Part shown: one piece after another, positions 33,139 to 46,600 of the stretch
Numbering within the stretch: the first letter of the stretch is position 1
Layout: each line of letters begins with the position of its first letter
DNA from: Bretschneidera sinensis
Lineage: Eukaryota > Streptophyta > Magnoliopsida > Brassicales > Akaniaceae
NCBI GenBank assembly: GCA_023935145.1
Contig: CM043699.1
Span: 142,148,036 to 142,212,035 of the forward strand
Length of the DNA stretch: 64,000 bases
Direction: 5' to 3'
Translations under genes and position numbers: made by a program
The notes under the pieces: model-generated
What the model saw: only the letters and a program-made list of their open reading frames with translations
Told to the model about the DNA's origin: nothing
The model's database searches: none

Positions 33139-33511
33139 GCCTGAAGGGGATCAATGTACACCTCAATTTCACCTCCCATTATTTATGTGTGTCACAAGCC
33201 AACACAACGCTCTTACCTTTGCTTTTCATGAACCTAATTAATTAACGCTCAAGAGGCTACCAGCTGCAAATTTTATCCTTTGAATTATTTTATACACTTT
33301 GAAGATAAACAATACATGTTGATATATATGTATTTTGCTACTGTTTTTCAATAAAGCATTAATGTCGTTGCAGTTTCACGTGTGAATATTTCAAAAGTAA
33401 CCCAAAAAAGTCAATAATTATAGATATTCCCATTTTTGTAATCCAAGTGTCTATACATCACAAAAAAGGTTAAGCCTTCCCTTTAATTTATTTAATAATT
33501 TTTATGGGTTC

Positions 33512-33874
33512 TCTTTAACTATGAATTTGTAGTATTTAATCCCTAAACTATTAATTTGACATATAAGGTTCTCAAACTATGAATCTATAGCAATCAATTC
33601 CTTAAAGTCCATTTTTCGACGAAAAACATAATGAAAATACAACAAGAGGTAATTTTTCTATTTGATTATTACTACATGGTGAATGTTTGCTCTAAAAATT
33701 GGACCTAGGCAAATCATTGAACCAATGGAGTTCTCATTTGAGTTCCTCACTTGGTTAATTTTCTCGCCAGAAAATGGATTTAAGGAGTTGATTGCTACTA
33801 ATTCATAATTGAAGGATCTCTTGCACCAAATTAATAGTTCAGTTAGTTAAATGCTATGGATTCATAGTTCAAAG
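33512..33874. repeat. Long inverted repeat (foldback) upstream of FAMA
   Basis: The left arm (~33512-33625) and the right arm (~33764-33874, inverted) share blocks such as AACTATGAAT, CTATTAATTTG and GCAATCAA(T/C)TCCTTAAA. The arms are ~110 bp with mismatches and the loop ~140 bp. This is a MITE-like or foldback relic that could transcribe into a hairpin. It lies about 430-800 bp upstream of the FAMA TATA box. Confidence 0.65.
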
Positions 33875-33971
33875 ATTTACAATGCAATAAAACCAATTTT
33901 TATATAATAGTGGCAGTCTAGTTTTAAATCAATATTGATAGGTCCTCTTTTGTTGGGATTCGATCCCTACT

Positions 33972-34170
33972 TTGGTGGTCAAGTGAGAGATCAACTCATG
34001 TGTAGTAAAATTTGTGAAGTACAATTTATAGTACACATATTTTGATTGTAAAGTGGTTTTCACCAAATCTCAAAATTCAAGGAGTCTAAACTGATTTGCA
34101 AAAGCAGTATACCGCAGGATTTACTTCACAAATTTTACTGTATAGGAGTTCATCTCATTGGGCGATCTAC
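33972..34170. repeat. Second inverted-repeat element
   Basis: GTAGTAAAATTTGTGAAGT (~34001) pairs with ACTTCACAAATTTTACTG (~34124). The pairing extends outward through GATCAACTCA and GAGTTCATCTC, giving arms of ~40 bp around a ~105-bp centre. Probably another MITE relic. Confidence 0.5.
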
Positions 34171-35059
34171 ACACTTTGGATGAAAAATACAAGTTAAAGT
34201 TTCATTTCACCAATGAATGACATGAGAAAAGAGAAAAAAAAAACATATTTTTTTTTTCATCTAATAATAAGATATAGAACATTGTGTTATGTATCTTTTA
34301 TAAACTCGAGTCTAAACAAAAGTTTTTCTCTTAAATGATGTATGCATGTTTTGCTTTCGGATGTCACAAGTTCCCTTTATTTTGTAATTTGTGTTTATTA
34401 ATTTAAATTAATGAATAGGTATGAGAATTAAGCAGGTAATTTATATTATAAGCTTCAGGGTATAACATGCGCTTAAATGGACCTCCTTTCTTTCATCTTT
34501 TTTGTTTTTTTATTGGAAAGAGGGAATTTCCTTCTTTCTTTTCTTTCACGAAATGGGCAATGCCTGCATAAAGAAATCCTACTGAAATTTAAAAGGCCGG
34601 TACAAATTTCAGTAGTCTTTGTAGTATAAGTACATAGCCAGCCTTAGGAAAGTGAGAGAAGGTACTAGAAAACACAAGTCAAAAAGTATTCCCACGCAGT
34701 AGCCTTCTTGACCACCATTTATCGATCCCCACGGATTAGATTCCCTTATGCTTGTGCGTAATCTTCACCACTCGATCTAAAAGGGAACAGTAAGAACAAA
34801 TTAATAAAGCTGCAAAAATATATTTATTAGGCTTATCAACCAATTAGGTTTGACTTGAATTAAATATATTTAATTATTAGATTAAATTTAAAATATATTA
34901 TTTATCAAATATTTTAAAACTTAATATATATCTGAATGATCGAATTCATCGATCCAAATTCATATTATAATTGGATAGTCGAATAATTTAATGGTTATTG
35001 AAATACTTATTTGATTGTTATAAGACGATACCTTTTTATCAAAAATATCTTTTAAATAC

Positions 35060-35061
<2 letters not shown>

Positions 35062-35107
<46 letters not shown>
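35062..35107. repeat. (AT)n microsatellite
   Basis: A long uninterrupted AT dinucleotide array; another lies at about 35370-35413. Confidence 0.95.
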
Positions 35108-35112
<5 letters not shown>

Positions 35113-35365
35113 TAGAGATTTATATTAGTATACTTGAACTACACTAACTTATAACATATATGAAGTTGTATAAAATTAATATGCATACACCTCGGGACTA
35201 TAGAGTTTTAGATTCGATTCTCACGGTGTGTGGATTATTTGTCTGATTTATATATTGATTATTTTTTTCATTTTATGTGAGCTTACGGTAGTATTGTGGG
35301 TTTTTTGTATGGGTAATAATGAGATAGTACGAACTTATATTATAATCAAATCAATCATTATACTA

Positions 35366-35414
<49 letters not shown>

Positions 35415-36203
35415 CTTCACTTCAATAAAAAAAAAATGATAGGACGAGTCAAGATAAGCTTCTCGACAATGTAAGTTAATTTGGGTTTGCTTCCTTACTA
35501 AATGCAAATAACTACCGTTATGCAACGCTTATAAAATTTATTCTGAGCTTTAATTAATACATATAAACGGAGCAATTTACGTGTATCCAAGTATGATCAG
35601 TCAAAAGCTTCGATACCTTATCGATCACCTAAAAAAACACATAGTAATTGTCGATCATTTCGATCCAAATAATGTGAATCACATATGATTTTGATCACAA
35701 ACTTCACGCGCGAGATAAGATATGTTTGGTGAATATATTATACATGAAGAATTTCAAAGTTGAGGATTATTGTCTGCAAATTCACAGATTTCTTATGATC
35801 AGCTTGAAGAATGAAATGCACGTTCATTTTTCAGCATGATTCATGGGAAAGAAAAAAGACGAGCTAGATAGTAGAGATCTTTCAAAAAAGAAGTGTTATT
35901 TCACAGGTATCATCTCTCCAAAAAAAAATAATTCACATGCATCACTTTTTACGGCAAAGTTAAAAAGAAAGAAAAAAAGAGAACATCCTTCACATCACAT
36001 GATACAAGTGGTTTTTAGCTCCCATTATTGATTGATGGACGGGGTATGACTTTGGAAGATACAGTAGTTTATCCCCCTAGGATTCCACTTTTTAGAAAAT
36101 AGCTCTATCTAAAACAACTTTATACTAATTATATATATTTATATAATTTACATTTGAAGCAAATAAAGCTGACTTAAAAGAAAGTTGAATCTTTTTCTTT
36201 TGA

Positions 36204-36208
<5 letters not shown>

Positions 36209-36240
<32 letters not shown>
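36209..36240. repeat. (TA)n microsatellite
   Basis: An uninterrupted TA dinucleotide array in intergenic DNA. Confidence 0.95.
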
Positions 36241-36242
<2 letters not shown>

Positions 36243-37769
36243 ATCATGCAAAATTTTAATTTTTTAATTTTTGTTGATTGAAGTAATGATACTTACTAGT
36301 AGTATAACGATTGATTTTAATATAATGTGATTTTGTGTTATATCATTACTTATACAGATACTCACAATATTACTGTACTCCACTAAAATGAGAAAAATAA
36401 CTAATCTTTAATCAGATAAATAACTCATACCCTAAAAATAAAAAATAAGACTTTATAATCTTTTCACATCGTAAAGAAAAAGTTCATTTTTTTCAATGGA
36501 CCCTACATACACCCATGTCCTCTGCTCCTTTGTTCACATGCAGAAAGGTTGTAAATTTCGCATTAGAGATCGCTTGGGTTTAACTGTTAAAATGAAACGT
36601 GATTTCAGATTTGATGGTATATATATATATATATATAAATAATGAGAAAACAATCACTATTAAAATGTACAAATTAATTCTACCCAATTTTTTTTTTTAA
36701 AAATCAATTATAATTTTTGTTGTATAAATCCAATTTGGGACTTTATCTAACTACCAAAATGCATATCTATAATTATAATTATAAATACATAATATAATAA
36801 AATAATCATTATTCAAACATGAAACTATAAAGATTATATATCACCTACATCATCCAAAATTCAAATGCTCTCTTAAAATTTTCAAAAAATATAAAAGAAT
36901 TAATATTGAGATATTTTAGCTGAAACAAACCGAAATTGTGAAAATAGATTTAAACAAAAAGTGAAACGAAATATAAGGGTAATTTGTTTCAGTTCAGTGC
37001 TGAAAACATAACAAATTTACAACTTTAATGTGAACAATCACGACAACATTAATTTTATAAGGTATTGTTTAGTTTTGACTTTAAATATAATTTAAAACAA
37101 AAAATTAAAATTTTACCGTAGAATTTTTGAGAGAACGATGAATAAAATTTAAGTTTTTTAGCTTTAGTATACTATAATTATGTGTTATATATTGAACTAC
37201 AAATTTTATGCATCAAATATATGGGATAATCATTTTATAATATGTAAAAATTGCAAAATACATATAATAATAAAGTTTAAATAGATGTCAACATAAAAAA
37301 TAAAAATAAAAAAGATGCTTACGGCAATTCAGTTCTCATTGGGACTAGAGTAATAGAACTTTTTTCCCACATTTTTCATGCATCCAATAATTTTTTAATC
37401 ATTTTGTTATACTTTTTACTTTAATGAGTAATTATGACTTTCTCGTATGACTTTATCTAAATACGAATGAACAGAAGAAAAAAGGTTCTCATTTTTTTTG
37501 TACTGTACAAATTTTGTCTTATAGATATAACTGTACAAATTTTGTCTCGGATCCTATTTTCACGGTAAGTTACATCAAAAGTGTGTTTTTTCTTTTTCTT
37601 TCTTGTTAACAAATATTGTAAAAATAAAATTATCATTTATGGAAAAAAGATCACATTTGTCTTAAAGATATAATTGAATGCAAATATTGACTAACAGCTA
37701 TAACTAGAAAATTTTCATTTTAAGTTAGGTATATAATAACATTTTTCTCTCTTGATATTTTGTTTTCTT

Positions 37770-37843
37770 GGAATTGTAGTTCAATTGGTCAAAGCACCGT
37801 CTTGTCAAGACAAAAGTTGTCGATTCGAGCCTCATCAATCTCG
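37770..37843 (+). pseudogene. trnD-GUC: Plastid-derived tRNA-Asp(GUC) fragment (NUPT), decayed
   Basis: GGAATTGTAGTTCAATTGGT, the anticodon-loop region TTGTCAA and the TTCGAGCC T-loop match plastid trnD-GUC as I remember it. The downstream GACGGATCCAA also resembles the plastid spacer. Differences are mostly G-to-A and C-to-T. They break pairs in the acceptor, anticodon and T stems, so it is unlikely to make a working tRNA. Confidence 0.7.
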
Positions 37844-38456
37844 ACGGATCCAACAAAAAAAAATACATCAACTTTCTATTAAGGAATACAATTGGCATAA
37901 TTTTATATCCAATGGTATCTTTGTTTTTGTGTTTTTTTTTAGTTTTGTTTTTTTTTCTTACGTTTCATCAAACAAATATAAGAATTGTCATTATTTCAAC
38001 CCAGTAAATCAATGACAGACAGACATATATAAATTGGTATGGTACAATTATTAATAGCATCCATCATATTCAAGACTCCAAAAGCCCGGTTTGTTTGCAT
38101 ATGGACCATCACTTAATGGTTTCACATATGAATTGATCAGATCTAGTTTTTTTAAATTCGTTTATTTTTCACATCTGAATAATACTTAATGGGTCTGACG
38201 AATCAAACCTAAAATGAAGTTTTAATACCATTCAGATATATTCTGAACAAAAATAGCTCCAACAAATTATCAAAATCTCACAAATACTCTCTGCTCACCA
38301 AAACTCATCTTTTTTCCTTTCAAGCTCTTTGCCAGCACCGCCGCCACCGTTTTTAATGGAACCCCACAACCACCGTCCTTCCCCTGTGCTGTCACGTTAA
38401 CCCTATACTCACTCTGTCGCCCTTTCTCTGCACTGGACCGATCCACCTCTTCACAC

Positions 38457-38696
38457 CATTATGATAAGACTCGAACTCAAACAACGAAAAAGACAAAAAC
38501 GAGCCTCAATTATACCAATAAAAGTTAATAAATGCTTTGTTTTAACTCAAACAAATTCATCTTCGCATCTTTATATCGTTATGATAAGACTCGAACTCAA
38601 ACACCAAAAATGACAAAAACGAATCTCAATTATACCAATAAAAGTTAGCATGTGCCTTGTTTTAACTCAAATGATGAATTAAGGGGTATCGGTACA
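38457..38696. repeat. 120-bp tandem duplication
   Basis: ATGATAAGACTCGAACTCAA begins at 38461 and again at 38581, exactly 120 bp apart. The units share most bases up to TTGTTTTAACTCAAA. Confidence 0.85.
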
Positions 38697-39132
38697 AAGT
38701 CAAAAGTTCCCATGTCCCCTTCTTGGCCAGCATATGTCCGCCACATATTCGATTCCCTACTTCTGCAAACAGTTGGAGCTGTAAGAACTAACGATTTGAT
38801 CTCATCGTCATTGACAAATGATGATTTAGACTGCTTTGCAAAAAGAGTCTCATTATTAATTTCTTTTTAACTGTTACTCGAACTTCGTAAGTAATATTCT
38901 CTACTTTGTTAAAGACTCATGTCAATAAAACACAAAAGTTAATAAATCTTACTATTGTATATGCATAATTGGATTGATAGGTTTACTTTTCTGGAAATGT
39001 CTGTCTTTATTTTATGTTTTCTTCTTTTTACGTTTTTATGTTTCTTTCTTTTTGTCTTGTCATTTTCTATTTTACTAATAGAAATTAACAAGAAGTTTCC
39101 TTCCTGACCATGGAACTTGACAAATTTATCAG

Positions 39133-39262
39133 ATGGGCTACCATGCCTTTCTCTTATATGATTCCCTTCGTCTTTTTTGATTGAAACATGAATAAATGGG
39201 CTACCATGCCTTTCCTCTTATATGATTCCCTTCGTCTTTTTTGATTGAAATATGAATAATTT
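39133..39262. repeat. ~64-bp tandem duplication
   Basis: ATGGGCTACCATGCCTTTC occurs at 39133 and ~39196. The copies run through CTTCGTCTTTTTTGATTGAAA with only a few differences. Confidence 0.85.
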
Positions 39263-39737
39263 TTACTTTCAGATTAAAATAGTTCTTTCACCATCATACA
39301 CAAAAGATGAATACAGACAGCTTTTCAGAAAAGGAAAAAATAAAGTAATTACGTGCATACTCGATCCCACTTATACTACTACCTTTTATTGACTGTAGAA
39401 ACTTAAGAGTAAACACAAATTAATTGAAATTACAGATCACTAACATGTATATTACTTGTAGTTCGAAATTTATTATCTAGTTACTAAATTTCAGATCATA
39501 ACGACATCGTATCGAAAAAAGTCTTTTCAACATCCTCTCACTTATAAATTTGGCTCATGAAGCATGAAGCTTGATAATTTGTTCATTGATGATTTGATCA
39601 AACTTAACTGTAATCTTTTTTTTTTTGGTTTCTTCATGCAAAGACAAATAAGAGAATGTTTCGGTAAAAATCCTACATTTTCACTGACTGGAGAAAAGTA
39701 TTTCCAGGCAAATTGTTTCAAAGAATAGAACTTGTTA

Positions 39738-40227
39738 CACCAGGCAAGAAATCAGCCTCGACTCCTCCTGACCTCAGCTCAGGACGTTTTTCCCGTGAGA
39801 GCAGAGGCAGGCGCTGCCACAACATAACGACGGTTAAATGATCTTGTTATTGATCTTCTTATGCTACCTGAAGGGTTTGACACAAACTAACAATCCCCAA
39901 TACATCAAATGAATTAAAAAAGTTGAATATGCAGTGCCAAAACAAGTCAGGACGAAATGATAAAACTGAATTTAATCTCGTTCACCAGGCAAGAAATCAG
40001 CCTCGACTCCTCCTGACCTCAGCTCAGGACGTTTTTCCCGTGAGAGCAGAGGCAGGCGCTGCCACAACATAACGACGGTTAAATGATCTTGTTATTGATC
40101 TTCTTGTGCTACCTGAAGGGTTTGACACAAACTAACAATCCCCAATACATCAAAAGAATTAAAAAAGTTGAATATGCAGTGCCAAAACAAGTCATGACGA
40201 AATGATAAAACTGAATTTAATCTCGTT
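39738..40227. repeat. Near-perfect 245-bp tandem duplication downstream of RPN2
   Basis: Copy 1 (39738-39982) and copy 2 (39983-40227) differ at about three positions. Each opens with a GC-rich ~90-bp block that can fold: CCTGA/TCAGG around CCTCAGC, and GGCAG/CTGCC around GCG, inside a GCCTC/GAGGC pair. An AT-rich part follows. No reading frame or known RNA was recognised. Confidence 0.9.
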
Positions 40228-40697
40228 GAACACACAAATAATGTATCATAGTTGGAGACAACAAATTCAAACGGAGAAACAATCGAGGTTTCTCCCTATT
40301 TTTACTTATGAAATCTGAGTACCGCACAAGTACAACAATGCTACTCATCTGAAAAGGACCAAATCCTGACAAAATCAATGTCCCATATAGGAGGGGTTTA
40401 AACACAGTCAAGTTTTCCAGTAAGCAGGCAAATTGCAGCTTCAACCTTCCTTGTCCTCTTTTAAACTTTAAACATAAAAAGGATATTAAGACAGTTTACG
40501 GATCAACTACAAGTGAGCATGCACCACACCAGTAGAACAGAACTTATGAAACCTTCGCACACCTGCTAACTCAGCTTAAAGGTCAGCCTTGACCATGCAG
40601 GACTGCAGCAATGGTTGCCCAAACCAACTTGATTCTTCTCCCCATGGAGCACCAGAATTTCTTCAAGACCATAAACCATATACGCAACCTGCTGGAA

Positions 40698-43600
40698 TCA
40701 TGCGGTGTACTCAAAGGGCTGAGGAGGCTGAGGTTCCTCATCAACAGCCATGGCTGATGCAGAGCCCTGCTGTCCCGCTGCTGATCCACCAGCAGGAGAT
40801 GCTGTAGATGCGGGTGTGTCGGTCAGAGAAAGCACCTCAGGCTCAGTAGGATGCAAGTCTCTCAGGAGAACAAATCCCAAAGGTGCTAGCTTCACTGGCA
40901 CATATCTGCTATCTTCTAGAAATTTAATAAATTTTTCCTGAGCAGGAACCACCCTGGCTGGGTTTGTCAGCATTTCAAAGGAAGGCTCTGGTTCTGCCTT
41001 CTTCTCCGGTGCGCAGTCAACCTGCGGTGTTACGTCACAAATTAGTTATATGGCAAAAAAATTTGACATGGCCGCTAGATTTAAGTCACTCCAAAGAGCA
41101 GCATAACCACATGACAACAATAATACACTTTGATGCATATACCCCTGTATCCATAAGAAACATAACAAAAATTCAATCTAAGCATTGACACAAAGTACTA
41201 CAAGATATGCTTTCACTACCTAAATGATCAAAAGAACTCGAAATCATATAGTTTGACAAGTAATTGGAGAACCCCAAAAAACAACCCATTGTGGTTTGAG
41301 GTTGAACCCTGAGCAAAAACCAGATCACTACAAAAGCCAGTGGTAAGCAGTAACAATCCAGTTAAAATAAGAAAAAGAGAACATAAAATTAGGATCACGT
41401 TTGTCATGTAGATATATTCTAAAACTGAAACTGTTTAAAGAAGAACTAAACAGTAAAGGGTATTATTTACCTGCATAGAGTCCCCATCCTTCTCACTAGA
41501 TGGTTTTCCTTTTCCAGTTGCACTAGCAGATGAAGACTCCACGCCACTTGACTTTTCAGCATTAGCCTTCTGCTCTGCCTCTTTCTTAGCCCTGGCTTTG
41601 GCCTTTACTGAGGTTGACAGAACAGCAGTTGGAAGTTTTACAGCCGATGTAGTGGTGGGAACAGTAGTTGGTTTTGGATACTCAAAAAGTGAAGGTTTTG
41701 CATGTGATAGGAATTCAAACTTTGGGACTTTCAAGTCGTAGTTCAAACCAATAAACGCCGTGGGTGAGAAAGACAAGCTTACGAAATAAATAAGGGGATA
41801 CCAATACCAAAATTGGCTGAAAACAGCAAGACCAACAACTGCAGTGATTTTATCATGTTTTGTCTTTGAAAGCAATCTTATGGTCACATTCCTTCCACCA
41901 GCATCAAGGATTCCAGAGGCCAAAATTGCTCCCATCTTGCTCATTGTGTCTTCATGCTTATCGAGAATAATTTTTTCCAACTGTCGCCTATAATAGGAGT
42001 TGACCGAAAAAAGTTAGCTTTAAGAAGAAACAACAAAAACAGAAACCACAGAAAGCATAATAGTGCCATACCTAAATGTCCCTACACGAGAATCACTGGC
42101 TTCATTAATCTGGACCATGACCATAGCCATTGCAATGAGGGCACCTTGACGAACAAAATCAACGACGTCTGATGTAAGTGGCTCTAGCAATGATATAGCC
42201 TCACTTAGGCCAGTACCTGCACAAGATATGCCTACCGCAAGAGCCGCACCATATCGAACATGTGGATTGTAAGACTCAGATAGCAGAGAGACAATTCGAG
42301 GAGTCTGCAGATTAACAGCTAAATGAGATCCACAGCAGTTTAAAACCTTGTTCTCACATATAGACGTATGTGCCAAAAAAATGTGAAAACAAAAAAGATC
42401 CCCACAAACTATGAAGCTTTTTTTTTTGGTTGGTGGGATAGGATAAAAGAATTACAACATAAAAGCCATAAACCAGCAGAACATTGCGTTCAAAGAATGT
42501 AATTGCAAGAGGACCAAGAAAAAAATGAATGGAAGAAACATAAACACCAACCTGCTCTGGCTCAGAGTACAAGACAAACCCTAGAGCTAAAACAGCAGTC
42601 CTCCTGACATCATCACACACATCTGATACAGCAAAGTGCAGCAGCTGGCGGATGGCCTTGTTGTTTGCAGTTCCACTATAGGCCAATGCCAATGCATACA
42701 TACCACCATAACGTAGTATAGGATCCTGATCTCGAGTCAACTGCTCAATTAATGTGTCTGCCTCCTCTTCTCGTCCATACACTGTAAGGGCTATGCCCAA
42801 TGCCAACCCCCTGCAACAAATAGACTGTGAATACAGAAGGAAGACACACCGAGTGACCTCACTAGAACACCAACTCAGCAAAAAACCAATATTACCTAAT
42901 AATCTTCTCATGCTGTGTCTCATGTGCATAAGCGAGCATCTCACCTGCCTTCTCACTTGCAGTTCCAACCATGAGTAAACCCATACTGATGCCAGCAGCT
43001 TCACCAGCAACAGCACTGTCAGTGTAAAGCACACTTCTAATGGCATCATATATATCTTCATCAGCAGTTCCTAAAGCTGCCAAACCAAGACCTAAGCATG
43101 CACCATGCTGAATAACCTGCATTAAAAATTACCCATAAAATCCTCCTAATTACTTTAAGACCCTTCTAATTAGAAACAAAGCTACCCAGACTAAGAAAAA
43201 TAATCACCTCTACATTAGAACTACGTAGGCTATCACGAAGAAATTGTTTAATGCCCTCGCCATGGTTGGCATGAATGAGACCCAGGGCATATAGAGCCCC
43301 ACCTTCTGAATATGGACTACCACCACCACCAGCCCCACCCTGAGGCAAGTAAGGTGCCATCAGTGACCTTCCCTGCTGCAGGTGACCTCTGTGAATAACA
43401 CCTAGCCCTGCCGTTGCACTAAACTTGGCCCAATTGGTGGCCCTGCTCAACCAGTCCTGCCAATTCATAACCAATAGTGAATATACATAACAAAATAATA
43501 CTTATGCGCTATATGTGCATGCACAGACAAAAGAACATTAAAAAAAGCAAGAAGTTTTTACCAGATTCTCCCTGAGAAACGTATCAACAGTTGTTCCAGC

Positions 43601-46600
43601 ATGCATTATTGCATTAGCATAAATAGTAGCACTATGGCAGACACTATTCCTCATCTCAACAGACTGCTTTATAGTCTTCAGGATTAGAAGATCAGATCTA
43701 TAAACAAATCACAACCATAAAAAAAAAAAGTCTTAAAACCTTATAACTATTTATTCCAAATAGATGAAAAACTACATCAAAGAAAGTATTTCTGAATATT
43801 CAAGTATGACAAAATAATCAATCATCTCACTTGTTATGACTGTATAAGAATTGCAGAGTCAACTGTATTGATGTCTCTCCAGACAAGATTCCCCTGATTT
43901 TTGTTAGCCTCTCAGTGTAATCCACTTCAATTGGGTCCATTTCACTCACATTTGTTAAAGCAGAAGTTCCATCTGTCATTTGAACATCTTCCGAAGCAGT
44001 AGAATTTTGAACACGAGTTGTGTCATCTGCCTGTACTGGTTCTGAAGGTCGAGACTTGGGAGTTGAAAGGCGATCTCTCACATTTAAGAGAAATGCCTGG
44101 CGCTCATTCTCTACAAGATCAAACGCAATTTGAAATGCCAGTAAAGCTTCATCCTTATTTTCAGAATGAAGAAGCTTTTCCAATATGCTCACAACACCTT
44201 CAGGTTCATCCAAGAACATGAGACACTGGCAAATGCTCAAATAATCGGGAGAAGGCAGTTTCTGATATACGTTAACAAGAAGGCGAAGCACCTGCAAGAA
44301 GAAACAGAAGAAGTACCAATGTTATGTCAAACTTCTCCGTACAATACTTGAATGACAAATCCATCAAAAGAAATTGTCATAAGAAAAAACCAAATAGAGG
44401 TGAAAAAGTATGACTCGTGGTACATAATAATGAATGCATAAATCAATAGTCCTTGACATGTCAGGACATGTCTCAGAAGTGCGAGATGCGTGCCATGTCT
44501 CTGACTCAGAGATTGTCAACTAGTAGAAATGACCATAAAGTTTCAAACAGGTGACTATAAAAATAAAGTTGAGATTTGAATATACCCCCCCTAATTTTGT
44601 CTGTAACTCAAAACCACAAAACATTATTCTACACAATGACAGAATGCCTATAAGATCATTTTTCTTTCCGAGCTTCAAATCCGAGTAAATAAAATGTATG
44701 TTCCTAGATAAATACGATCTAAGATGTTTAGAGTGAATTATTAAAGTAATTCTCCTCACCTCACGCCTATATTCTCGGCGATTAATGAACGAATGGGAGA
44801 CATTGATGCAATATAATAAAGTTCCATGAATATTATCACTCTTTGTGATTGCTTCCTCGAGTTTATCCAATCTTCGGCATTCGATTGCAATTCCCATAGC
44901 TTGCTGGTACTTTCCATCAGTTATGCACCTAAATGAGAAAGAGGAGAAAAAAAACATCAGAGAGCTGAAAGAGCTGAGAAGATAAAATAGATCAAAACAG
45001 TAGAGCTCGACATACTTATCTAGCATTCTCTCCACAATTGCCTCTAACCTAGGATCCACTTTTGCTGCCTCATCATTTGATTCTGCCGCCTTTGACCTAA
45101 GACTGGCATATTCATCTATAGCCTTAGCTGAAAACAAAAGCAAAAACATAATATTAGCAAACAATGGTGCTAAGCATCTTAAACCTTCCATCAACACCAA
45201 TATTTAGAAAGTTGAAAACTATTACATGATGTAAAATTATAATGTCAATATTATAATCTATAGTTACGTGAAGTAGATGTCCTGGTATTTAATTCCATAA
45301 ATTCGATTCACATCCCACTTTCATGGGAAGAGTAAGTTATAATCCTAATAATTTCCAAATATCCATATATGCGTGCACACACTGACACGCACAAAGACAC
45401 CAAGGAACAGAAAAAAAATAAAGTAATAGTCATTATTACCGAGAAGGGTATGAACATAATCAGAATCCTCCGAAACATCAAATAGAGACCGAGCTCCAAG
45501 GGCATAAGATAATGAATCATTCAGTTCACCCAAGTAATAGAAGACCTGAGGAGAAGACAAATCTAAATAAAGAAGCAATCTTTATAAATACAATTACTTA
45601 TTTCAAGCATTACAAACATAGACGGGCAATTTCTATTACTCTTCATTTGCACTTGAGGTGCAACCAGGAGTATCATCCATAAAATACCAAACGATGCACT
45701 TTAAAATTGGAGATGCAAATTTGAACTTTTACAATAGAAGAATTGGGCACATATCTCATGAAGACCAGAACTCAATAATTTCATCAACCTACCTCTCTTT
45801 TAGATAAACCAAGAAAATTCGAAAAACAAATCCTAGGAATGAGCATTTGGATATCTACTAGAGTTAACAACTCTAGATGTAAAGCACTAAACAGTATTCT
45901 GTAGACCTTGGATTAAAGACGTATGAGTCGAACATTGTGTATGCCCAAACCCAGTCACAGAAATAACACCCCCACCGTCAGCGAAGTATTTTAAGAGTTT
46001 CATAACAGAATATAAGCAATTTAAAGCACAATACTCGAATCACCATCAGTACTACATGGGTCAACTCAAGAAGCCAACGTGTACATAAGCATATCAACCC
46101 GTATTCCCATAAATAGATATTTCAGGCATTTTACACGTAGAATTACAGTTTACAGCCCTTTTAATTTTTTAAAGAAACAAAAATTATAGGTATAGAAGAC
46201 AACTTTGTGCATTTACTTCATGACTCCCCTATCATATCTGTATGACTGTATGCAAGCATTTCGATCTGATTGATTCCTCAGAAGATAAACGCAGCAAGGT
46301 ACAAACTAAAATATTCATCTAGCTACTGCTGTGTCTAACAAGCCCTGAATGTTTAGGTGATGTAGACTTGGCCTTTTTACTTGTCTACCAACAACAATCA
46401 GAACCAGTAACAAAAAATGGACAACCCATGATCGAATTACCATGGTTTCTTCTCCCTATCTTTTCTCTTCTTCTCTTTCCCCTCCCTAACTCTCCCCCTT
46501 CTCTCTCCCTCTTATCTCTTCTCTTTCTAAGCTTCCATCCTCTATTCTCTTCCCTCTTCTTTCCCTTCTTCTTCTTTTCTGAGTCTATGGTTTTTTGACT

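Larger units (their letters stand above)
33139..40697. other. Repeat-rich intergenic region between FAMA and RPN2
   Basis: No gene recognised. It contains foldbacks, (TA)n arrays near 35062-35107, 35370-35413, 36209-36240 and 36619-36638, a plastid tRNA fragment, and local tandem duplications at 38457-38696, 39133-39262 and 39738-40227. Open frames here are short and unconserved to my eye. The RPN2 3' UTR should lie in about 40230-40697. Confidence 0.6.

Noticed and set aside
46368..46598. Leu/Pro/Ser-rich 76-codon ORF
   Set aside because: It lies in the pyrimidine-rich 5' region of the LINE and is compositionally biased.
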